37,094 nt of DNA from Burkholderiales bacterium (lineage in GTDB: Bacteria; Pseudomonadota; Gammaproteobacteria; Burkholderiales; Burkholderiaceae_C), in the NCBI GenBank assembly GCA_947462065.1, contig CANHNO010000008.1, forward strand, positions 1 to 37,094, in the 5' to 3' direction. Positions within the stretch are counted from its first letter, which is position 1. The number at the start of each line of letters is the position of its first letter. The notes beneath the pieces were generated by a model that was not told the origin of the DNA, made no database searches, and worked only from the letters and a program-made list of their open reading frames with translations. This document shows positions 1-8,100 of this stretch, piece after piece. Made by a program: the position numbers and the translations under genes.

Positions 1-2108
1 CCGTTCGCGAGCTGCAGCGGGTTGTCGACGACGATGCGCGCATCCACCGCCACCGCGCCCGACTCATCGACGATGATGGGGTTGATGTCCATCTCCCGCA
101 GTTGCGGCAGCGCACACACCATTTCCGACACCCGCAGCAGCACCTGTTCCAGCGCGCCCATGTCGACCGCAGCGGCGCCGCGCCAGTCGGCCAGCGTTTC
201 GGCCACGCGAGAGCGCTCGATCAGGTGGCGCGCCAGAAACTGGTTCAGTGGTGGCAGCTCCATGGCACGGTCGTTGATCAGCTCGATCATCACTCCGCCC
301 GCGCCGAACACGATCACCGGGCCGAATGGGTCGTCGGTGACCACGCCGATCGACACTTCGCGGCCGCGTTGCGCATGCGCCATCTTCTGCACCGTCACGC
401 CGTTGATGTGCGCAGTGGGTATCAGCCGGGTGACGCGCTCGACCACGTCGTTGTAGGTGTCACGGGCACTCGCGCCCGTCATGATGTTGAGGGCAACACC
501 CTGCACATCGGACTTGTGGCTGATGTCGACCGAGTCGATCTTGAGCGCCACCGGAAAGCCCAGCTGCGTCGCGATCATCATCGCCTCGTGGGCACTGCGC
601 GCCAGCAGGGTCTGCGTCACCGGAATGTGAAATGCCGACAGCAGCGTCTTCGACTCCATCTCGGTCAGCACACAGCGACGCTCGGCGAGCACGCTGTCGA
701 TGATCAGGCGCGCGCCTTCGATGTCGGGCTTCGACAGCGCCGACAGCGGCGGTGGGGTCTGCTGCAAGAGGCGCTGGTTCTGGCAGAACGTGGCGATGTT
801 GCCGAAGGCACCCACCGCAGCCTCGGGGGTGCGGAAGTTCGGAATCGCCGCTTCGCTGAGCACGCTGCGCGCCGCGCCGACCGAGCTGTCACCCATCCAG
901 CAGGCCAGGAGCGGCTTGCCGAACGCGGGCCGCAGGGCAGCCAGTACGCCGGCCACCGCGCTGGCGTCGGCACCCGGCTTCGGCGAATAGATCGCCAGCA
1001 CACCATCGATCTGCACATCGTTGCCCGCCGCAGCGATGGCGGCCCGAAAGTGTTCCGGGCTCGCGTCTTCCGAGAGATCGATCAGGTCGGTCAGCGACGC
1101 TGCGGGCGTCAGCGTCGGCTTCAACGCAGCCACGGAGGTGGCCGAGAGCTTGCCCAGTTCGAGAGAGAGCTCATTGACCCAGTCGGCCGCCAGGACACCG
1201 GGACCACCGCCGTTGGTGACGATGGCCAGCCGCTTGCCGACCGGCCGGTAGCGAGACGCCAGGCACTTGGCAGCAGAAAACAGCTCAACGAAGGAGCGCA
1301 CGCGCACCGCGCCGGCGCGGCGCAACGCCGCGTCGAACACCTCGTCACTGCCCACCGTGGCGCCGCTGTGGGTGTGCGCTGCTTCGTTGCCCGCCGGCTT
1401 GCGGCCCGCCTTCAGCACCACCACCGGCTTGGCGCTGGCCGCCGCGCGCAAGGCACTCATGAAACGGCGTGCACTGCCGATGCCTTCGAGGTAGACGACG
1501 ATGCTCTGCGTCTGCGCGTCATTCGCCAGGTAATCGAGCACCTGCGCGATATCGACCGATGTGTTCGCGCCGAGCGACACCACCGCCGAGAAGCCCACCC
1601 CGTTCTGGCTGGCCCAGTCCAGCATCGACGAAGTGAGCGCACCCGACTGCGAGACCAGGGCCAGCGACCCCGCTTTGGCCAACGGGCCGGCCGCGCTGGC
1701 ATTCAACTGAGCCTGCGGACGCTGGAATCCCAGGCTGTTCGGCCCGAGCAGGTGCATGCCCTCTCTCTTGGCGATGCGCTTGAGCTCGGTCGCATGATCC
1801 GCGTCAATGCCGCTGCTGATCACCAGCGCCGAACGGCATGCCATGCGACCCGCCACCTCGAGCGCTGCGGCCACGTCCTGCGACGGCAGCGCGATGAGGG
1901 CCAGGTCGGCATGCGCCTGGGCCAGGTCGGCCAGCGTACCGCTGGTGTAAACGTCCACGTACTGCACCGTGCCCGCGTAACGTTGGGCCTGCAGTGCTTG
2001 CCTGAGGGTGGCACCGAGCGATGTGCGGCCCAGCTCGTCGTCCTGCTGGCCACCGAAAACGACGATCGATTGGGGCGCGAACAGCGGCGTCAGGTAGTGC
2101 TTGTCCAT
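1..2108 (-). CDS. NDP-forming acyl-CoA synthetase (acetate--CoA ligase family), 3' end outside window
   Basis: I read 702 residues from the ATG at 2108 to the window edge with no stop. The order matches the fused ADP-forming acetyl-CoA synthetase family: a CoA-binding Rossmann domain (about 1-130, with GPNSLG at 122-127), a succinyl-CoA-ligase-like domain with SQSGAL at 153-158 and the HSGA motif whose His247 would be the phosphohistidine, then an ATP-grasp domain (about 480-700). Members catalyse reversible acyl-CoA formation from acid, CoA and ATP. Some carry a C-terminal GNAT domain and act as Pat-type protein acetyltransferases. The reading frame is still open after the ATP-grasp domain, so such a tail is possible but unseen. 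The start lies 5 bp after the stop of the upstream deacetylase gene, so the two are very probably co-transcribed. Substrate is unknown. Confidence 0.9.
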   Translation of the reverse strand, partial: MDKHYLTPLFAPQSIVVFGGQQDDELGRTSLGATLRQALQAQRYAGTVQYVDVYTSGTLADLAQAHADLALIALPSQDVAAALEVAGRMACRSALVISSGIDADHATELKRIAKREGMHLLGPNSLGFQRPQAQLNASAAGPLAKAGSLALVSQSGALTSSMLDWASQNGVGFSAVVSLGANTSVDIAQVLDYLANDAQTQSIVVYLEGIGSARRFMSALRAAASAKPVVVLKAGRKPAGNEAAHTHSGATVGSDEVFDAALRRAGAVRVRSFVELFSAAKCLASRYRPVGKRLAIVTNGGGPGVLAADWVNELSLELGKLSATSVAALKPTLTPAASLTDLIDLSEDASPEHFRAAIAAAGNDVQIDGVLAIYSPKPGADASAVAGVLAALRPAFGKPLLACWMGDSSVGAARSVLSEAAIPNFRTPEAAVGAFGNIATFCQNQRLLQQTPPPLSALSKPDIEGARLIIDSVLAERRCVLTEMESKTLLSAFHIPVTQTLLARSAHEAMMIATQLGFPVALKIDSVDISHKSDVQGVALNIMTGASARDTYNDVVERVTRLIPTAHINGVTVQKMAHAQRGREVSIGVVTDDPFGPVIVFGAGGVMIELINDRAMELPPLNQFLARHLIERSRVAETLADWRGAAAVDMGALEQVLLRVSEMVCALPQLREMDINPIIVDESGAVAVDARIVVDNPLQLAN

Positions 2109-2113
2109 CGGAT

Positions 2114-3040
2114 TCAGTCGGCGCCGATCAACACCTGGACATGTGCTGTCGCACTTCGCCCCAGTGCGCTCAGCGCATAGCCACCTTCGAGGCAGGAGAT
2201 CACCCGACCTTGACAGTGCCGATGGGCCACGGCCATGATCTGCTGGGTGACCCAGGCGTAGTCGGCCTCGACCAATGCGAGGTGGCCCATCTCGTCCTCC
2301 CGGTGACCGTCAAAGCCGGCAGAGATGAAGATGAGTTGAGGCGCGAAAGACTCCAGCGCGGGCAGCCAATGGTCTGTCACGGCGGCACGAAACCTGTCAC
2401 CACCCGAGCGAGGCGGCAGCCCGATGTTGACCATGTTCGGCTCGTTGGCGTCGTCGCCACTGAACGGGTACAGCCCCTGCTCGAAGATCGAGCACATCAG
2501 CACCCGCCGATCACCGCGGAAGATGTCTTCGCTGCCGTTGCCGTGGTGCACGTCGAAGTCGATCAGCGCTACCCGCTGAAGACCGTGCACGGCGAGCGCA
2601 TGGCGAATGCCGACCGCCACGTTGTTGAAGAAGCAGAAGCCCATCGCGGCATCGCGCGTCGCATGGTGGCCCGGCGGGCGAATGCTGCAGAACGCGGTGG
2701 CGGCCTCGCCGCTGAGCACCAGGTCGGTGGCCAGCACGGCCGCGCCCGCCGCACGCAGCGCCGCCGGCACGGTGTGGGGGTTCATTGACGTGTCGGGGTC
2801 GATCTGGCGGTGGCCTTCGGTGGGCGACATGCCAATCAGGTCTCGCACGTAGCCCAGCGAATGCGCTCGCGCGAGCTGCTCCTCGGTCGCCAGCGGCGCG
2901 TCGTACGCCGCCATGTAATCAAGCAGCCCCTTGATCAGCAACTGGTCGTGGATGGCCGCCAGCCGCTCGGGGCATTCCGGGTGGCCTGCGCCCATCTCGT
3001 GGCGCAGGCAGTCGGCATGGGTGACAAAAGCGAACAGCAA
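2114..3040 (-). CDS. Histone deacetylase family protein (class II HDAC / acetylpolyamine amidohydrolase-like)
   Basis: A 308-residue zinc-dependent deacetylase-fold protein. Visible signatures are the N-terminal HPECPERL motif (20-27), RPPGHHA with the catalytic His pair 125-126, DFDVHHGNG with probable Zn ligands Asp163 and His165, AGFDGH with the third ligand Asp244, and LEGGY with the transition-state Tyr288. All catalytic residues are present, so it should be active. Family members remove acetyl groups from lysines, polyamines or small amides; the substrate here cannot be read from sequence. The start is TTG at 3040, preceded by AGGAG at 7 nt; it gives an N-terminus typical of the family. 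It lies directly upstream of the acyl-CoA synthetase gene, so an acylation/deacylation pairing is an inference worth noting. Confidence 0.93.
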   Translation of the reverse strand: MLFAFVTHADCLRHEMGAGHPECPERLAAIHDQLLIKGLLDYMAAYDAPLATEEQLARAHSLGYVRDLIGMSPTEGHRQIDPDTSMNPHTVPAALRAAGAAVLATDLVLSGEAATAFCSIRPPGHHATRDAAMGFCFFNNVAVGIRHALAVHGLQRVALIDFDVHHGNGSEDIFRGDRRVLMCSIFEQGLYPFSGDDANEPNMVNIGLPPRSGGDRFRAAVTDHWLPALESFAPQLIFISAGFDGHREDEMGHLALVEADYAWVTQQIMAVAHRHCQGRVISCLEGGYALSALGRSATAHVQVLIGAD

Positions 3041-3057
3041 GGCCCGGCTCCTGGAAC

Positions 3058-3072
3058 GATCGGCGTCCGATC
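3058..3072. repeat. Short perfect inverted repeat in the leader of the deacetylase gene
   Basis: GATCGG and CCGATC flank a 3-nt centre, just upstream of the Shine-Dalgarno of the HDAC-family gene. It could be an operator half-site pair or a small leader hairpin. The arms are only 6 bp, so chance occurrence in GC-rich DNA is possible. Confidence 0.3.
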
Positions 3073-3151
3073 ATCGGGGTCGAGCGTGCGCCGCAGCTTG
3101 ATCGGCGTCAAACGTGCGGGCAAAGGATGCGGCTGCCCGCCGCCAAGCCGT

Positions 3152-4258
3152 TCAGTAAACGACCACCGAGCGAATGCTCTCGCCGCGCTCCATCAGCTCG
3201 AAGCCGTGGTTGATGTCTTCCAGCTTCAGCGTGTGCGTGATCAGCGGGTCGATGCTGATCTTGCCTTCCATGTACCAGTCGACGATCTTGGGCACATCGG
3301 TACGTCCGCGCGCGCCGCCGAAGGCACTGCCTTCCCACTTGCGGCCAGTCACGAGCTGGAAGGGCCGGGTCGCGATCTCCTGCCCAGCCGCCGCCACGCC
3401 GATGATGATGCTGCGCCCCCAGCCCTTGTGGCAGCACTCGAGTGCCTGGCGCATGGTGGTGGTGTTACCGATGCATTCAAAGCTGTAGTCGGCACCGCCG
3501 TCGGTGAGCTGCACGATGGCGTCGACCACATTGGGCACGTCCTTCGGGTTGATGAAGTGCGTCATGCCGAACTGGCGCGCCATGGCCTCGCGCGCGGGGT
3601 TCAGGTCGATGCCGATGATCTTGTCGGCGCCCACCATCTTCGCGCCCTGAATCACGTTCAACCCGATGCCGCCCAGCCCGAACACCACCACATTGGCGCC
3701 GGCTTCCACGCCGGCCGTGAAAATCACTGCACCGATGCCGGTGGTGACACCGCAGCCGATGTAGCAGACCTTGTCGAACGGTGCGTCGGAGCGAATCTTG
3801 GCCAGCGCGATCTCGGGTGCCACGATGTGATTGGCGAAGGTGCTGGTACCCATGTAGTGCAGGATGGGTTGACCGTTCAGACTGAACCGGCTGCTGCCAT
3901 CGGGCATCAGGCCCTTGCCCTGCGTGCCGCGGATCAGCTGGCACAGATTGGTCTTGCGGCTCAGGCAGAACTTGCACTGCCGGCATTCAGGCGTGTAGAG
4001 CGGAATGACGTGGTCGCCCGGCTTCAGGCTGGTGACTCCCGCGCCCACTTCGAGCACCACGCCCGCGCCTTCGTGACCCAGAATCGCCGGAAACAGGCCC
4101 TCGGGGTCGGCCCCCGAGAGCGTGTAATGGTCAGTGTGGCAGATGCCGGTGGCCTTGATCTCCACCAACACTTCGCCGGCTCGAGGGCCTTCCAGGTCAA
4201 CGGTTTCAATGGTCAGCGGGGCGCCGGCCGTCCAGGCCACGGCTGCGCGGGTTTTCAT
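3152..4258 (-). CDS. frmA: S-(hydroxymethyl)glutathione dehydrogenase / class III alcohol dehydrogenase
   Basis: A 368-residue zinc alcohol dehydrogenase of the glutathione-dependent formaldehyde dehydrogenase type. It oxidises S-hydroxymethylglutathione to S-formylglutathione with NAD+, in the cytoplasm. Visible features: catalytic zinc ligands Cys40 (TGICHTDH) and His62-Glu63 (GHEGAG), structural zinc cysteines 92, 95, 98 and 106, the YIGCGVTTGIGA segment, and the Rossmann GLGGIG. Length and full collinearity match the family. The ATG at 4258 has GAGGAG upstream with good spacing. The usual partner S-formylglutathione hydrolase is not adjacent, and no FrmR-type regulator is seen. The deacetylase gene follows after 111 bp on the same strand, so an operon is possible but not certain. 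Confidence 0.96.
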   Translation of the reverse strand: MKTRAAVAWTAGAPLTIETVDLEGPRAGEVLVEIKATGICHTDHYTLSGADPEGLFPAILGHEGAGVVLEVGAGVTSLKPGDHVIPLYTPECRQCKFCLSRKTNLCQLIRGTQGKGLMPDGSSRFSLNGQPILHYMGTSTFANHIVAPEIALAKIRSDAPFDKVCYIGCGVTTGIGAVIFTAGVEAGANVVVFGLGGIGLNVIQGAKMVGADKIIGIDLNPAREAMARQFGMTHFINPKDVPNVVDAIVQLTDGGADYSFECIGNTTTMRQALECCHKGWGRSIIIGVAAAGQEIATRPFQLVTGRKWEGSAFGGARGRTDVPKIVDWYMEGKISIDPLITHTLKLEDINHGFELMERGESIRSVVVY

Positions 4259-4320
4259 GCGGGCTCCTCAATATGGACACACGAGATGGCTTCGGTGCAC
4301 CGCTCCCCGCATCAGGAGAG

Positions 4321-4364
4321 TCGGCCGTGGAGAAAACCCCTGTGAGGGGTTTCTCCACAGCCGA
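4321..4364. terminator. Long imperfect hairpin between the DUF1097-like gene and frmA
   Basis: The arms 4321-4340 and 4346-4364 pair over about 18 bp with one mismatch and one bulged A, closing a 5-nt TGTGA loop. This is by far the strongest hairpin I found. It follows the stop of the DUF1097-like gene (4380) and precedes the frmA start (4258) on the minus strand. No U-tract follows on either strand, so it is not a classic intrinsic terminator. It may instead stabilise the 3' end, support Rho-dependent termination, or act in the frmA leader. Confidence 0.5.
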
Positions 4365-4379
4365 GATTGTGGAGCGGAC

Positions 4380-4862
4380 TCAGTCCTTCTTGGCGAAGAG
4401 AGTGGGCAGGAAGACCGACAAGTACCCCAGAATCAAGCCGATGCCCTGCGTCAGGAGGACGATCCCGACGTTGGTCAGGCTGTAGATGTCCTCAACCGCC
4501 GGTTTGCCAAAAACATAAGCGAAGAAAACCGCAAACGCACCGAAGGCCGCCGGCGTCAATGCAAACAACTCCATGCTCATCATGAGCACCAGAAGCAAGG
4601 CTGCCAGGCCGACTGCCACAGAGACGGCAATGACCGGCATGTCGCCTGAACCCACCTTCAGCGCATAAATGCAAAGGTAGCCGAAAACGGCTCCGGCAAT
4701 GATCGGAGCGCCCGCCTTGACGAAGGCCTTCGTGTCGGCACCCGCCACAAAAAAGAAGCCCCAGCTAACGAACGCCGACCAGGTCGGCAGGCCCATCTTG
4801 AGCGAAACATAGGTCCACAAGGCGGCCAGGATGGCGACGCTGAGCGAGAGAGGGATATTCAA
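4380..4862 (-). CDS. DUF1097-like small inner-membrane protein
   Basis: A 160-residue, almost wholly hydrophobic protein with about five transmembrane segments (roughly 5-24, 28-45, 52-68, 76-98, 100-118 and a final one near 127-153). The sequence style, with Trp-Gly-Phe-Phe and Phe-Gly-Lys-Pro turns, resembles the DUF1097 family of unknown function; I assign this from pattern memory only. The start codon is TTG at 4862 (revcomp of 4860-4862), preceded by GGAGA at 6 nt, and no better start is visible. GC content is about 57% in the stretch I counted, lower than the dnaE and frmA neighbours, and the upstream DNA is AT-rich. Foreign origin or strong promoter needs could both explain this. Function unknown. 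Confidence 0.8.
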   Translation of the reverse strand: MNIPLSLSVAILAALWTYVSLKMGLPTWSAFVSWGFFFVAGADTKAFVKAGAPIIAGAVFGYLCIYALKVGSGDMPVIAVSVAVGLAALLLVLMMSMELFALTPAAFGAFAVFFAYVFGKPAVEDIYSLTNVGIVLLTQGIGLILGYLSVFLPTLFAKKD

Positions 4863-5189
4863 TTGACGTCTCCGTTCGAAATATTTAAATGGGTTTACTG
4901 AATGGCCTAACTACACAGCTTCCGAAAACTACACCACATTATAAAAATGCATGGCTTCGAATGCTAAATAGATAATCTGATCCTGCTTCGGGGGTAAACC
5001 CTGCAGGATGAACCGATCGTCGGGTATCCGTGAGTACAGATATTCCCTAAAAAAATTTTCATACTGCAGAAACTAAAGGCGAATGGCATAGCTGCTGATG
5101 CGGAGGGGCCGCCTGTGCAGCGCTCGGGGCGTGGTGACCCCCCGGGTGTGGTGAAGATTCAAGCCGTCGACGGTGTCGGCTCGCGAGTC
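4863..5189. other. AT-rich intergenic region between dnaE and the DUF1097-like gene
   Basis: No credible gene lies in these 327 bases. By my count positions 4861-5100 hold 99 G/C in 240 (41%), against roughly 65% around. It contains a candidate minus-strand promoter, an A7T4 tract near 5049-5059, and a hairpin at 4980-5009 with 7-bp outer arms (ATCCTGC/GCAGGAT) and an inner GGG/CCC pair. The rest is unexplained. Confidence 0.6.
4938..4967 (-). promoter_or_regulatory. Candidate sigma70 promoter for the DUF1097-like gene
   Basis: On the minus strand a perfect TATAAT (4943-4938) is preceded by TTAGCA (4967-4962, 4 of 6 matches to TTGACA) with an 18-bp spacer. It lies about 75 bp upstream of the TTG start, inside the AT-rich gap. 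Because the region is AT-rich, chance matches are more likely than elsewhere in this window. Confidence 0.4.
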
Positions 5190-8100
5190 TCAGCTGGCCG
5201 GAACCTCGTACACCACCCTCGCCTTGCGCCCTTCGGCCGCTGCCCGCCAGCGCTCGAGGGCCTCGTCGCTCGGGTAGAAGCGCGCCTGTTCGCCCAGGTC
5301 GAGGTCACCAGTGACTTCGCCATTCGCGGCGCTGCGGTGCAGGTGCAGGCGCACGGACAGGCCTTGCGGCAACTCGCCGTGTTCGGTGACCACGTGGCGC
5401 ACCGGGAAGTCGCGCAGCAACTCAGCCACTGGCGGAACAGCGCCGTTGACGTGCACGCTCAGGTACTTGCCGAAACGGCACCGCGCTTCGGCCAGGCCCC
5501 ACACCTGCTGCACCGTCAGCCGCAAGCCTCCGGAGAAGCGGTCAGGCTGCACCTTGCCCTGCACGATGACCAATTCATCGTCTTTCAGCAGTTCACGGTT
5601 CGCGTTCACCAACTCTTCGCTGGCCACCGCTTCGATGACTTCGGTCTTGTCGTCGAGCTTGAAGATCGCGACCTTGCCGCGCTGACCGTTGACCATGCGC
5701 AGGTCGCCGACGATGCCGGCCAGCAGCTGCGGCTCGCGCGTGTCCAGCACATCGGCGTTGGCGCGCTTGGCGAACTGGCGAACCTCGTCCACGCTCTGGT
5801 CGAACAAGTGACCCGACAGGTAGAAACCCAGCGCGGCCTTCTCGGCCATCAGCCGTTCCTTGATGCTCCACGTCAGCGACTCGACCAGCGGCGGCTCCTG
5901 CGTCGAGGCTCCGTGCGAATCGTCGAAGTCGAACAGGCCACCCTGGTTGGCGTGTGCCGCCTGCGAGTCGGCGTAGTCGAAGGCGAGGCCGACGCTGGCG
6001 AGCAATGCTGACCTCTCCTGGCCCCAGCGGTCGAACGCGCCCGCCTTGATGAGCGCTTCGACGGTGCGCTTGTTGATGCGAGCGCGGTCAACGCGCGCGC
6101 AGAAATCGAACAGGCTGGTGAATGCACCTCCTTCATTGCGGGCGGCGACGATCGCCTCGATCGCGCCCTGCCCCGTGCCCTTGATCGCGCCCAGGCCATA
6201 GCGCACGCGGCCGCGCTCGCCCTTCTGCTTGGTCGCGGCATCTGGCGTGATCGGCTCGAAGCGGTAGCCGCCGGCGTTGACGTCGGGCGGCTCGAACACC
6301 ACGCCCAGCGCTTTCGCGTCATCGTGAAAGATCTTCAGCTTGTCGGTGTCGTCGAGCGCCACGCTCATGTTGGCGGCGGTGAACTCGGCGAGGTAATGCA
6401 CCTTCAGCCAGGCGGTGTGATATGCCAAAAGCGCATACGCAGCAGCGTGCGACTTGTTGAAGCCGTAGCCCGCGAACTTCTCCATCAGGTCGAAGATCTC
6501 GTTGGCCTTGGGCTCCGCAATGCCGTTCTTCGCCGCGCCTTCGGCAAAGATGGCACGGTGCTTCATCATCTCTTCGAGCTTCTTCTTGCCCATCGCACGG
6601 CGCAACAGGTCAGCGCCGCCCAGCGTGTAGCCGCCGACGATCTGCGCCACCTGCATCACCTGTTCCTGGTAGACCATGATCCCGTAGGTCTCTTCCAGCA
6701 CACCCTGCATCAGCGGGTGCGGATACTCGACTTCCTCGCGACCGTGCTTGCGCGCGCAGAAGCTGGGAATCAGGTCCATCGGGCCGGGGCGGTACAGCGC
6801 CACGAGTGCGATCACGTCCTCGAACACGCTGGGCTTGGCGTCGCGCAGCATGCGCTGCATGCCTGAACTTTCCAGCTGGAACACCGCGACCGTCTTGCCT
6901 TCACTCATCAGCCGGTAGGCGCCGGGGTCGTCGAGGGCGATGTTCTCCAGCACGAAGTCACGCTGATCGGGGTGGCGCGCACGGATGAACTCCTTGGCCA
7001 TCTCGAGGATGGTCAGCGTGGCGAGGCCCAGGAAGTCGAACTTCACCAGGCCGATCGATTCGACGTCGTCCTTGTCGAACTGGCTCACCGCGCTGTCGCT
7101 GCCGGGCTGCATGTACAACGGGCAGAAGTCGGTGATCTTGCCCGGCGCAATCAGCACGCCGCCGGCATGCATGCCGACGTTGCGCACGATGCCTTCGACG
7201 CGCTCGGCCAGCGCCAGCAGTTCGGCGACTTCCTCTTCCTTCTGCTCGCGCTCCTCGATCTCGGGCGCTTCGCGGCGCGCGTAGATCACGCTGGTGTCGG
7301 TGTCGTTCGGTGGGCGGCGCAATGTGACCGTCTTGCCCGGCGGCGCTGGCACCAGCTTGGCGATGCTGTCGACATGGCCGTAGCCCATGCCGAGCACGCG
7401 GCCGATGTCGCGCAGTGCCGCCTTCGCGGCCATCGTGCCGAAGGTGACGATCTGGCTCACGGCGTCACGCCCGTACTTGTCCTTGACGTAATCGATGACG
7501 CGGTCGCGGTTGGCCTGGCAGAAGTCGATGTCGAAGTCGGGCATCGACACGCGGTCCGGGTTCAGGAATCGTTCGAACAGCAGGTTGTACTGAAGCGGGT
7601 CGAGATCGGTGATCTTCAGCGCATAGGCCACCAGCGAGCCGGCACCCGACCCACGCCCTGGCCCGACCGGGCAGCCATGGGCCTTGGCCCAGTTGATGAA
7701 GTCGGCCACGATCAGGAAGTAGCCAGGGAAGCCCATCTTCAGGATGGTGGCGATCTCGAATTCGAGCCGCTCGACGTAGCGTGGCCGCTCGGCCTCGCGC
7801 TTGGTCGGGTCGGGGTAGAGCTGGATCAGCCGTTCGCTGAGGCCCTCATGCGACGAGTGGCGGAAAAACGCTTCGGGCGCCATCCGGTGGCCGTCGACCT
7901 CGGGCGTCGGGAAAGCCGGCAGCTGCGGCTTGCCGAGCACGAGACTCAGACTGCAACGCTTGGCGATCTGGACGCTGTTGGCCAGCGCACTCGGCACATC
8001 CGCGAACAGCGCTTCCATCTCTGCCTGAGACTTGAAGTACTGCTGCGCGTTGAAGCGCTTGATGCGACGGGGGTTGGTCAGCGTTTCACCTTCGGCGACG

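Noticed and set aside
102-2180. Long open frame on the plus strand opposite the acyl-CoA synthetase
   Set aside because: Its translation is Arg/His-rich with no domain likeness, while the minus strand reads as a textbook family protein. GC-rich third positions open the opposite strand.
2810-4345. Plus-strand open frame opposite frmA and the deacetylase start
   Set aside because: Antisense shadow of two well-recognised genes; no family likeness or ribosome site.
5040-5065. Intrinsic terminator of dnaE at the T7 tract (minus strand)
   Set aside because: A T-run exists on the minus strand but no GC-rich hairpin precedes it within the proper distance.
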